A stretch of 7,940 bases of DNA, from positions 1-7,940 of the forward strand of contig JBBRSC010000159.1 in the NCBI GenBank assembly GCA_038245795.1. The letters run 5' to 3'. Below, piece after piece: positions 1-7,940 of the stretch (position 1 is its first letter; every line of letters starts with the position of its first letter). A model generated the notes under the pieces. It was not told where the DNA came from, made no database searches, and worked only from the letters and a program-made list of their open reading frames with translations. The DNA comes from JBBRSC01 sp038245795. GTDB taxonomy: Bacteria; Actinomycetota; Acidimicrobiia; Acidimicrobiales; Microtrichaceae. The position numbers and the translations under genes were made by a program.

Positions 1-605
1 AAACGGAACCAGGAGACCGTGCGGGCATCATCGGACGGAGGGGTCATGGGATCCCATGGGGACCTGCCCACCGCCAGCCTCCAATCGGTCTGATGGTGAT
101 ACGGGATGTGATCGAACGGCGTGGGCTCGGATGAACTCTCGCGTTGCCGAGCTTTCTCGGGCGACCCGGCGTCGGCGGGCAGCGACGACCCCGCAAGTTG
201 ATAGGGGCTGCTGCGCCGTTCCCCGAAGACCACCGTGACCACCAGATCGTTGCCGACCGGACCCCGCGGATCATCGGTTGCCCACATGCGCACGAGGACC
301 TGCGCTCCCCGGCGGCCGCTCCGGAGAACCTCGACGTCCATGGCCACTGGCCCCGCAGGAATCGCCTGACAGTAGGTGGCATCAGCCGAAATCAGATCGA
401 GGTCGGCCCGATCGAGGCCGATGGTCGCGGCCCGGAGCGCCGACGCCATCGTGAGGCCGCCAAAGGCGTAGATCACCCTCCAACCCTCGTTGATGTCGAG
501 GGAGAACCGTCCGGGGACGTCGGACACGGCGCTGGGGAGCGAATCCTCGAGCACGCTGCGGACCTCGACGGGACGATCCGGAGCCGATGTCTGGAATGTG
601 GCCAT
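1..605 (-). CDS. Acyl-CoA thioesterase-like protein (TesB / 4HBT_3 type), C-terminus cut off by window edge
   Basis: An open frame runs without a stop from ATG at 605 to the left edge, giving 201 visible residues. The fold expected is the first hotdog domain of a TesB-like double-hotdog thioesterase, which hydrolyses acyl-CoA to free acid and CoA in the cytoplasm. Visible support: the segment at about residues 40-62 (NEGWRVIYAFGGLTMASALR) matches the family's strand plus glycine-rich turn and central hotdog helix. It is followed by a strand pair around residues 86-103 (CQAIPAGPVAMDVEVLRSGR), typical of the PGP(V/I)-x-V-x-VLR-x-GR pattern, and then VVTVVFGERR. In TesB the catalytic residues lie in the second hotdog, outside this window, so activity cannot be judged. 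The start was chosen as the only in-frame ATG near the domain; a GTG at 668 is the alternative. It is divergent from the SRPBCC gene. Family assignment is from pattern recognition and substrate is unknown. Confidence 0.72.
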   Translation of the reverse strand, partial: MATFQTSAPDRPVEVRSVLEDSLPSAVSDVPGRFSLDINEGWRVIYAFGGLTMASALRAATIGLDRADLDLISADATYCQAIPAGPVAMDVEVLRSGRRGAQVLVRMWATDDPRGPVGNDLVVTVVFGERRSSPYQLAGSSLPADAGSPEKARQRESSSEPTPFDHIPYHHQTDWRLAVGRSPWDPMTPPSDDARTVSWFR

Positions 606-613
606 AGTCGCCG

Positions 614-619
614 ATGGTA
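614..619 (-). promoter_or_regulatory. Candidate -10 hexamer for the thioesterase gene
   Basis: On the minus strand the hexamer TACCAT fits the actinobacterial TANNNT -10 pattern and lies 8 nt upstream of the ATG at 605. No Shine-Dalgarno sequence precedes that ATG at normal spacing. Transcription would start at or next to the start codon, giving a leaderless mRNA. No convincing -35 element is visible, so this is a weak prediction. Confidence 0.28.
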
Positions 620-654
620 CGGGGTCATGCTCCGCGCCGGCCCACGTGCGTCGA

Positions 655-683
655 TGGTCATCGGTCACCGCGTGCCGTAGCTT
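655..683 (+). promoter_or_regulatory. Candidate promoter (-35/-10) giving a leaderless SRPBCC transcript
   Basis: TGGTCA at 655-660 (4 of 6 matches to TTGACA) is followed by a 17-bp spacer and TAGCTT at 678-683, which fits TANNNT. The ATG at 690 begins 6 nt after the hexamer, where a transcription start is expected. The AGGAG at 685-689 directly abuts the ATG, too close to act as a Shine-Dalgarno site. An imperfect tandem repeat GGTCATC/GGTCACC at 656-662 and 663-669 sits between the two hexamers and could be an operator, but that is speculative. Confidence 0.33.
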
Positions 684-689
684 CAGGAG

Positions 690-1124
690 ATGTCACGTCT
701 CCGCGTCTCCGTCATCCTCAACGCCCCGCCGACGGAGGTCTGGGCCGACGTTCGCAACATCTCCTCGCACGTGAACTGGATGAACGATGCGGTGGCGATC
801 CGCTTCACCGGACCAACCACCGAAGGCGTCGGCACCACGTTCGACTGCGACACCAAGGTCGGCCCCATCCGCCTCACCGATCGGATGGAGGTGACGAGTT
901 GGGTGGACGGCTCCGAGATGGGGGTCCGCCATGTCGGCATCGTGACCGGATCGGGCGTGTTCCGACTGCGCGCCAAGAGCAAGGGTCGTACCAAGTTCAC
1001 GTGGACTGAGCGCCTCGATTTCCCTTGGTGGATGGGCGGACCGGTCGGGGCAGTCGCGGCGGTACCCGTGCTCAAGCTGGTATGGAAGCGCTCAATGAAG
1101 AACCTGGCGGCCCGCTTCGAATGA
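690..1124 (+). CDS. SRPBCC (START/Bet v 1-fold) family protein, polyketide cyclase-like
   Basis: This is a 144-residue protein with the SRPBCC pattern: an N-terminal strand RVSVILNAPPTEVWADV (residues 5-21), the helix-plus-W segment around VNWMND (28-33), a string of beta strands through about residue 110, and a long amphipathic C-terminal helix ending in KNLAARFE. Proteins of this fold bind a hydrophobic ligand in a deep cavity; substrates vary widely and none can be assigned here. Length is normal for the single-domain family. The start is fixed by a TAG at 678-680 in the same frame with no other start codon between. Its stop lies 13 bp from the convergent rhomboid stop, with no obvious terminator hairpin between them. 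It shares an 84-bp divergent promoter region with the thioesterase gene, so co-regulation is possible but unproven. Confidence 0.8.
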   Translation: MSRLRVSVILNAPPTEVWADVRNISSHVNWMNDAVAIRFTGPTTEGVGTTFDCDTKVGPIRLTDRMEVTSWVDGSEMGVRHVGIVTGSGVFRLRAKSKGRTKFTWTERLDFPWWMGGPVGAVAAVPVLKLVWKRSMKNLAARFE

Positions 1125-1137
1125 TCGAGGCGCCCGC

Positions 1138-2016
1138 TCAGCTGATGAGTGCCTGAGCCTGGGTGATCGTCAGCACCAGACAGGCAAGTCCGATGACCAC
1201 GACGAACGCATCTCGACCGATGCGTTCAGCCCGCGCCTGCTTCAGGACCCGATGCTGCTCGGAGCGAGGGCCCACGAACATGACGGCGCCAGCAATCGCG
1301 CCGACCACCAGCCCGCCGAGGTGTCCCCCGACGCTGATACCGGGAATGGCGAAGGTGATGAGCAGATTGAGGATGACGGTGGCACCGATTCCGCTCTGCA
1401 TGGGGTTGATCCCGCGGCTGAGTTGATACATCGCCAGCAGGCCGAACGTTCCGAAGATGGCTCCAGACGCGCCGACCGTGTATTCACCGGGGCTGTACAG
1501 CAGCACGACGCCGAGCGCTCCACCGACCAGGGACACTGCGTATCCCAGTCCGAATCGCCATCGTCCGATCGCCGGCTCCAGGACCGAACCGATTGACCAC
1601 AGCACGAACATGTTCATCCCGAGGTGCAGGAGGCCGGCATGCATGAACGCGCCCGTGAGGATCCGGTACCACTCGCCGTCCCCGACGAACGGTGGGATCA
1701 ACGCGTAGTCGAAGTCGAACTGGCCGAGGCCACTCAGGCTGATCTGGCGGTTCATGGCGTACGAGATCACGAAGATCGCCACGTTGGCGATCATCAGTCC
1801 ATACGTCAGGTAGGGCGTCGATCCCTGGTGCAGCGCTTGACGAGCCGTCATCACGGGGGCGGCGCTGGCTCCCGAGTGGACACACTCTGGACATTGGTAG
1901 CCGACCGACGCGGTCTTCATACAGGTCGGACAGATGGGACGATTACATCGTTGGCAGGTCACGCCGGTCCAGCGATCAGGATGGCGGTAGCAGTTCATCA
2001 GCGGGGGATCGGACAC
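1138..2016 (-). CDS. Rhomboid-family intramembrane serine protease with N-terminal zinc-binding module
   Basis: This membrane protease cleaves transmembrane substrates inside the bilayer; its natural substrate is unknown. With the GTG at 2016 as start it has 292 residues. Residues 9-45 carry eight likely zinc ligands as CxxH, CxxC, CxxC, CxxC (C9/H12, C21/C24, C29/C32, C42/C45), a B-box-like module common in actinobacterial rhomboids. The rhomboid core follows: HxxxN (H131, N135) after the WYRILTGAFMH loop, nucleophile S184 in GASGAIFG, and catalytic H232 in GGHLGG. Seven hydrophobic segments are visible, the last at about residues 270-287 after the His helix, giving a 6+1 arrangement. Start choice: GTG at 2016 has GGAG 9 nt upstream. 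Other options are GTG at 2022 (leaderless), ATG at 1998, and TTG at 2067, which falls inside an inverted repeat and has no ribosome site. It lies 107 bp downstream of glgB on the same strand. Confidence 0.93.
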   Translation of the reverse strand: MSDPPLMNCYRHPDRWTGVTCQRCNRPICPTCMKTASVGYQCPECVHSGASAAPVMTARQALHQGSTPYLTYGLMIANVAIFVISYAMNRQISLSGLGQFDFDYALIPPFVGDGEWYRILTGAFMHAGLLHLGMNMFVLWSIGSVLEPAIGRWRFGLGYAVSLVGGALGVVLLYSPGEYTVGASGAIFGTFGLLAMYQLSRGINPMQSGIGATVILNLLITFAIPGISVGGHLGGLVVGAIAGAVMFVGPRSEQHRVLKQARAERIGRDAFVVVIGLACLVLTITQAQALIS

Positions 2017-2029
2017 GGTCACGAACTCC

Positions 2030-2035
2030 AGGATA
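2030..2035 (-). promoter_or_regulatory. Candidate -10 hexamer for the rhomboid gene
   Basis: TATCCT on the minus strand fits TANNNT and ends 7 nt before the GTG at 2022. If used, the transcript would begin near 2022 and the -35 zone would fall on the proximal arm of the 2049-2101 inverted repeat. No good -35 match is present. The hexamer overlaps the region of the GGAG that would serve the GTG at 2016, so the two start models are mutually exclusive. Confidence 0.25.
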
Positions 2036-2048
2036 GAGACGCCGCCAA

Positions 2049-2101
2049 CCGAACTGTGATCGCTCAACCACCGCCCCGGTGGTCAGGGGTTCACAGTTCG
2101 G
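2049..2101. repeat. Nested inverted repeat between glgB and the rhomboid gene; terminator or operator candidate
   Basis: The outer arms CCGAACTGTGA (2049-2059) and TCACAGTTCGG (2091-2101) are perfect 11-bp inverted copies. Inside them ACCACCG (2067-2073) and CGGTGGT (2077-2083) form a perfect 7-bp stem with a 3-nt loop. The two stems share one axis at 2075 and are separated by a symmetrical 7 x 7 internal loop. In the minus-strand RNA this would be an 18-bp two-part hairpin starting 22 nt after the glgB stop. There is no U-tract after the 3' arm, so it is not a classic intrinsic terminator, though actinobacterial terminators often lack one. The 2049-2059 arm would also cover the -35 zone of the rhomboid promoter candidate. 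Confidence 0.6.
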
Positions 2102-2123
2102 GGTGGGGCTCGGGTGGGGGGGG
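2100..2123 (+). other. Four-run G tract, potential G-quadruplex, just after the glgB stop codon
   Basis: The plus strand carries G4-T-G4-CTC-G3-T-G8, that is four guanine runs of at least three with loops of 1, 3 and 1 nt, fitting the canonical intramolecular G-quadruplex pattern. It abuts the glgB stop (2124-2126) and touches the inverted repeat. Because glgB is transcribed from the opposite strand, the G-rich strand is the template, and the mRNA is C-rich here. Confidence 0.55.
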
Positions 2124-4003
<1,880 letters not shown>

Positions 4004-4007
<4 letters not shown>

Positions 4008-5278
4008 CAGCGTGGCGTCCGATCGATATCAGCGAGTCGAACAATTGCCTCCGCCGGGATACCCATCAATTCCGGGCGATGACCCATCTCGTACGCCACC
4101 TCATAGATGGCCTTGTCCAGCTCGAACAGTGTCAGCAGGGCGTCCCGGCTGGTGCGCTCGGCGGGGAGTAGGCGATGTACCTCGTCAACCGAGGTGTAGC
4201 CGCGCAGGAATGCGGTGACAGCACGTTCCTCCCATGCCTCGGCGAGCAGGCGGAGCTCACGTTGTGGCGGATCGACGGCACCGGGGACATCGTCATCGTC
4301 GTCGCCGAGCCACGCAGCGCACGCCATCTCGGAGGCGTAGTGAAAGCTGCGGATCATCCCCGCGACGTCACGGAGGGGTGACCACAGCCGGCGACGCTCT
4401 TCCAATGCACGAGACGGTTCACCCTCGAAATCGATGACGGTCCAACCAGATTTCGTGCGGAGCACCTGGCCCAGATGGAGATCTCCATGGGCCCGAATGT
4501 TCCAACCAAGATCTCCGGCTGACGAGAGTCGCTCGTACGCCGCCGCCACCATGGTCGCATCAACGGGGCCGCGTGCGACGCGGTGGAGCTCCGCGGTCAG
4601 TGCCTCCGCGAGCGCATGGCCGTCGGTGGGTTCGATGTCGAACGCCGCCGCCAAGCCCACATGGAGTTCGGCGACGGTACGACCCAGAAGCTCGGCATCC
4701 GGTCCGATATCGACGCGGCTCTCGGCCGGCGCGCACCGTCGGCCGAGCATGTCGTCGAGCGACGCTCGTGAGAGTTCCATGCCGTCCTGTGCCTTGCCCA
4801 CGAAACGCCGAAGAATGGCAAGATCCCACGCATCGCGCCGCCAGACGGACACCGGGACCGGGATGATGTCGAGGCCCTGACGACCCAGGGCCACGGTCAG
4901 CTCGACATCGGGATTGGGACCCTCATGGAGCCGCCGATACAGCTTGAGTACCCACTTGTCGTCGAAGACCAACGACGTATTGGAGTGGTCACCGCTCATG
5001 ATCACACTGGATCTGAAGGTCAGGTCGGGCGCGACTTCAGCCCCCAGCGCAAGACGCAACCTCGGGTCGGCCAGCGCGTCATAGGCAATGGCCCAACCGT
5101 CCGGAACCGGGACCTCGCCGATCACGGATCGCGCGGGGACACCCTCGGGAATCTCGCGATCGATGCCGATCAAGAGCTGATACGCGTCGCTGTCGGCAGC
5201 GGCTGTCGTGTCGTCCCGATAGTGAACCTCGACCGGGGCCCAGACCAGCAGTGGCCACTCCCGACGGAGCGGTTCCAT
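4004..5278 (-). CDS. mak: Maltokinase (Mak/Pep2), shown from its first canonical start; true N-terminus lies upstream
   Basis: Mak phosphorylates maltose with ATP to alpha-maltose 1-phosphate, the GlgE donor. From the ATG at 5278 there are 424 residues. The fold is aminoglycoside-phosphotransferase-like: ATP-binding lysine K112 (VLKLYR), conserved NPDVE (122-126), catalytic loop HGDLHLGQ (264-271, D266) and the metal-binding VIDFEGEP (281-288, D283). SPLRDVAGMIRSFHYA (300-315) is also characteristic. A short acidic run of five Asp lies at 326-330. The ATG at 5278 cannot be the natural start: the preceding 44 in-frame codons encode the conserved Mak N-terminal motif LPSQRWF, yet contain no ATG, GTG or TTG before the in-frame treS TGA. 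The gene may therefore start at a non-canonical codon, carry a single-base frameshift, or be joined to treS by readthrough. It overlaps glgB by 4 nt. Confidence 0.92.
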
Positions 5279-5410
5279 TCGAAGCGGAATGATGGTTTCG
5301 GGATCGACTGCCCGGCGGCTGAACCACCTTTGTGAGGGGAGCCAGGTGAGCAGTGATTCGGCGAGAGTGGTGACGAGAGCATCGGGGTCGATGCCATCGG
5401 TTCTAGCAGG
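5279..5410 (-). other. In-frame 5' extension of mak coding for the conserved N-terminus, without a canonical start codon
   Basis: These 44 sense codons lie between the treS stop (5411-5413) and the first mak ATG, in the mak frame. They encode a helical stretch (DALVTTLAESLLTW) followed by LPSQRWFSRR, the N-terminal signature that opens the cap domain of known maltokinases. Possible initiators are ATC at 5392-5390 and CTG at 5353-5351. An ATG at 5397 lies one frame off: adding one C to the CCCC run (plus-strand GGGG at 5384-5387) would join it to the mak frame and give MASTPDALVTTL. GGGGGTGA at 5418-5411 resembles a strong ribosome-binding site (one mismatch to GGAGGTGA) and overlaps the treS stop, but it lies 13 nt or more from that ATG. 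Confidence 0.8.
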
Positions 5411-7090
5411 TCACCCCCGGTCGTCCAGACGGACCCAGATCCATCCATAGGGATCGAGCAGCAGCTCACCACCGGATCGTCCCGAGGACACGGTGGCTTT
5501 GGCGCCGGGGCTCGATGCCAGCACCTCGCTGATCGCTCTGGTACCGAGAGCACCCACCCCCACGCCCACGTCGTCGAACCCGACAACAATCGCATCGAGG
5601 CCAACGTTCACCGCGCACAACATGTTGGTTCCCCGGAGATACACGAACAGCGATGAATGCTCTGGAGTGACGAGGTGCGTGTAGTCAGCGGTCCCCAGCA
5701 TCCCGACCCGTGACCGCAGTTCGAGCATCGAGCGAATCCAGTTCGCCAGCGAGTTCGGGTCCGCCATGGCGGCCGCGACATTCCGTTGGGTGTATCCGAA
5801 CGTCGGATCGTCGACCGGTGGCAGATACAGCGAGCCCACGGGTGCCGCCGAGAACCCACCGGTGGGTGACGCGTCCCATTGCATTGGGGTACGCACCGGA
5901 TCACGATCGCCCAGTTCCATGCGCTCGCCCATACCGAGTTCGTCGCCGTAGTAGAGCACTGGCGATCCCGGCAACGACAACAACAGGCTGTGGAGAAGTT
6001 CGATCTGTCGACGATCGTCCCCGACGAGCGGCGCGAGGCGCCGTCCGATCCCCACATTGCGACGCATCCCTTCCTCGGGCGCGTACGCCTCGTACATGAA
6101 GGCCCGTTCCTCGTCGGTCACCATCTCGAGGGTCAGTTCGTCGTGGTTCCTCAGGAACATTCCCCATTGGCAGCCATCCGGGATCGGTGGGGTCTCGGCG
6201 AGCGCGTCGGCGATCGTGTCACCGAGGTGATCGCGCAGCGCCCGGTACATTCGCGGCATCACGGGAAAATGGAACGCCATGTGGCACTCGTCGCCGTTGC
6301 CGAAATAGTCCACGACGTCCGAGGGCATCTGATTCGCTTCGGCGAGCAACACCCGCCCGGGGAAGGTCTCGTCGACGCGGGCCCGGAGGCGTTTCAGCCA
6401 GTCGTGAGTCTCGGGAAGGTTCTCGCCGTTCGTGCCGTCGCGTTCGAAGAGATACGGGACTGCGTCGAGTCGCAGGCCGTCCAACCCCATCTCCAGCCAG
6501 AACGACATGGCGTCGAACATTGCGTCGGTGACCTCGGCGCAGTCGTAGTTCAGGTCAGGTTGATGCGAGAAGAATCGATGCCAGAAGTACTGGCCGCGGA
6601 CGTCGTCCCACGTCCAGTTGGAGGATTCGGTGTCGATGAAGATCACCCGAGCTTCGGACCATCGCTCGGGATCGTCGGACCACACGTACCAGTCAGCTTT
6701 TGGGTTGGTCCGATCCGAGCGTGACTCGAGGAACCACGGATGCTGATCGCTGGTGTGGTTCACGACCAGGTCCGCAATGACCCGGATGCCACGCTGATGG
6801 GCAGCGTCGAGGAGCTCGGCGACGTCGTCGGCGCTCCCGAAGTCTGGGTGGACTCCGTGGTAGTCGCTGATGTCGTAGCCGTTGTCGCGCAGGGGCGACG
6901 GGTACCACGGGAGGAGCCAGAGACAATCAATTCCGAGCCAGCTGAAATAGTCCAACTTCGAGATCAGACCCTGGAAGTCTCCAATGCCGTCACCGTTCGA
7001 ATCCTTGAAGCCACGGATCATGACCTCGTAGAAAACGGCGCGTCGGAACCAGTGGGGATCATCATCGAGCGGGCGCGGAACTGACGGCAT
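5411..7090 (-). CDS. treS: Trehalose synthase TreS (maltose alpha-D-glucosyltransferase, GH13_16)
   Basis: TreS interconverts trehalose and maltose by intramolecular glucosyl transfer and here would feed maltose to Mak. It has 559 residues. The family opening HWFRRAVFYEVMIRGFKDSN is at 13-32. The barrel motifs are DLVVNHTSDQHPWF (107-120), nucleophile D209 in GLRLDAVPYL, acid/base E251 in LLAEANQ, and D317 in RNHDELT. The family-typical GDRDPVRTPMQW is at 394-405, followed by the C-terminal beta domain. The ATG at 7090 was chosen because it lies 1 nt after the glgE stop (TGA-G-ATG) and directly ahead of the conserved opening; the frame stays open farther upstream to 7255, but that part is glgE sequence read in another frame. 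Only GAG precedes the start, so coupling to glgE is likely. Its TGA stop is in the same frame as mak. Confidence 0.97.
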   Translation of the reverse strand: MPSVPRPLDDDPHWFRRAVFYEVMIRGFKDSNGDGIGDFQGLISKLDYFSWLGIDCLWLLPWYPSPLRDNGYDISDYHGVHPDFGSADDVAELLDAAHQRGIRVIADLVVNHTSDQHPWFLESRSDRTNPKADWYVWSDDPERWSEARVIFIDTESSNWTWDDVRGQYFWHRFFSHQPDLNYDCAEVTDAMFDAMSFWLEMGLDGLRLDAVPYLFERDGTNGENLPETHDWLKRLRARVDETFPGRVLLAEANQMPSDVVDYFGNGDECHMAFHFPVMPRMYRALRDHLGDTIADALAETPPIPDGCQWGMFLRNHDELTLEMVTDEERAFMYEAYAPEEGMRRNVGIGRRLAPLVGDDRRQIELLHSLLLSLPGSPVLYYGDELGMGERMELGDRDPVRTPMQWDASPTGGFSAAPVGSLYLPPVDDPTFGYTQRNVAAAMADPNSLANWIRSMLELRSRVGMLGTADYTHLVTPEHSSLFVYLRGTNMLCAVNVGLDAIVVGFDDVGVGVGALGTRAISEVLASSPGAKATVSSGRSGGELLLDPYGWIWVRLDDRG

Positions 7091-7091
7091 C

Positions 7092-7940
7092 TCAGCGCAG
7101 GCCCGGGTCGGACGGCGGCCCGAGCACGAAGACATGTGCAATCCGTTCCACGCCGTCGAAGCGTACGTAGTTTCGACCGCTACTCCACGTCCAGCATTCG
7201 CCGGTGAGGAGATCCTGGACGTCGAAACGTTGCCCCACGCCGAGTGCCTGACCATCGATCTCGACGACCGTCTCGATCTCGACGTCTGCCGTCGTCGCGC
7301 AGATCACGAGCACCGGAGAGGCGCCCATTGGCCCACTGCGGCTCCATGCCAGGACCTGTGGGTCATCGCTGTGCCAACGCCGATGGGACTGCAGGTCGGT
7401 GATCAGCGGGTGATCACGGCGGATCAGGTTGAGTTGGGTGATCCACGCCGAGATGTCTGTGGCCGGTGGCTCATTCCAGTCCCTCGACAGCATTCGGTAC
7501 TTCTCCGAATCGAAGTACTCCTCGTTGTCGGGAGACGCCGGGGTGTTCTCGCACCATTCGTAGCCCGCGATGATCCCCCAGCTGGGCGACAGCAGCGCCG
7601 CCAAGAGCGCCCGCAGTCGAAAGGTGGCTGGCGAGCCGTGCCGCAACGCGCCGATCAGGATGTCCGGCGTGGTGGGCCAGAAATTAGGACGGAAGGTCGC
7701 AGCGTGGGGCCCGTATGCCAGTTCGTCGACGTAGCTCCCGAGCTCGTCGGCGCTGTGTCGCCAGGTGAAATAGGTGTAGCTCTGCGAGAACCCCGCACCC
7801 GCCAACTCAGCCATGACAGCCGGGCGCGTGAAGGCCTCGGCCAGCATCACCACGTCTGGATGGCGCACGTGGAGCTGGTGGAGCGCCCAGTCCCAGAACG
7901 CCAGTGGCTTCGTATGTGGATTGTCGACCCGGAAGATCCG
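7092..7940 (-). CDS. glgE: GlgE maltosyltransferase (alpha-1,4-glucan:maltose-1-phosphate), 5' part outside the window
   Basis: GlgE transfers maltosyl units from alpha-maltose 1-phosphate to the non-reducing ends of alpha-1,4-glucan, releasing phosphate. The last 282 residues are visible, a bit over 40% of the usual 650-700; the frame is open to the right edge. Numbered within this fragment: nucleophile D6 in RIFRVDNPHTKP, acid/base E35 in MLAEAFTRP, and the transition-state aspartate D93 in TPDI. The D6-E35 spacing of 29 equals that of D394-E423 in the Streptomyces coelicolor enzyme. FSQSYTYFTWR (51-61), GYEWCENTP, EEYFDSEKY and RDWNEP are all GlgE-specific and separate it from other GH13 enzymes. 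A C-terminal beta domain follows. It is the first visible gene of the operon; its promoter would lie beyond the window unless more genes precede it. Confidence 0.97.
   Translation of the reverse strand, partial: RIFRVDNPHTKPLAFWDWALHQLHVRHPDVVMLAEAFTRPAVMAELAGAGFSQSYTYFTWRHSADELGSYVDELAYGPHAATFRPNFWPTTPDILIGALRHGSPATFRLRALLAALLSPSWGIIAGYEWCENTPASPDNEEYFDSEKYRMLSRDWNEPPATDISAWITQLNLIRRDHPLITDLQSHRRWHSDDPQVLAWSRSGPMGASPVLVICATTADVEIETVVEIDGQALGVGQRFDVQDLLTGECWTWSSGRNYVRFDGVERIAHVFVLGPPSDPGLR

Noticed and set aside
45..58. Perfect 14-bp palindrome CATGGGATCCCATG
   Set aside because: It lies inside the thioesterase coding frame, and one such palindrome in about 8 kb is close to chance expectation.
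1125..1137. Possible bidirectional terminator between the converging SRPBCC and rhomboid genes
   Set aside because: The gap is 13 bp and only weak 4-5 bp stems can be drawn using coding sequence, with no T-tract on either strand.
4285..4310. Short GTC/ATC triplet repetition on the plus strand
   Set aside because: It simply encodes the run of five Asp residues in a Mak loop; too short to be a meaningful repeat.
5879..6724. A 281-codon open frame on the plus strand, opposite treS
   Set aside because: It is fully antisense to treS with no family motif; its openness follows from GC-rich codon use of treS.
7091..7255. Extension of treS upstream to a GTG at 7255
   Set aside because: The added 55 residues are the glgE 3' end read in another frame and show no TreS similarity; the ATG at 7090 directly precedes the conserved opening.

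Overview
The window reads as a high-GC actinobacterial chromosome segment, possibly from the Acidimicrobiia. The grounds are G/C-rich third codon positions, a GlgE-pathway operon in the actinobacterial order, a rhomboid protease carrying an N-terminal zinc module, and weak or absent Shine-Dalgarno sites with TANNNT hexamers close to start codons. The class-level placement is inference; the phylum is better supported. Both window ends cut through genes.

Layout, left to right. 1-605 (minus): the N-terminal part of an acyl-CoA thioesterase-like protein running off the left edge. 606-689: an 84-bp divergent promoter region. 690-1124 (plus): a small SRPBCC/START-fold protein. It converges with 1138-about 2016 (minus), an intramembrane rhomboid serine protease. 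2017-2123: a gap with a long nested inverted repeat and a four-run G tract. 2124-7940 (minus): four tightly packed genes read right to left, glgE (3' part only), treS, mak and glgB. The junctions are a 1-nt gap, an abnormal treS/mak junction and a 4-nt overlap. No stretch over 300 bases lacks a gene.

How the genes work together. TreS interconverts trehalose and maltose. Mak phosphorylates maltose with ATP to maltose 1-phosphate. GlgE transfers the maltosyl unit onto alpha-1,4-glucan chains. GlgB adds alpha-1,6 branches. The four genes thus encode a trehalose-to-branched-glucan route, and the catalytic residues of all four enzymes are visible. The rhomboid, SRPBCC and thioesterase genes have no evident link to it.

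The pathway itself is known. The most unusual point is the treS/mak boundary: mak is in the same frame as treS with one TGA between them, and the conserved Mak N-terminus is encoded with no in-frame ATG, GTG or TTG ahead of it. The second point of interest is the structured DNA between glgB and the rhomboid gene.
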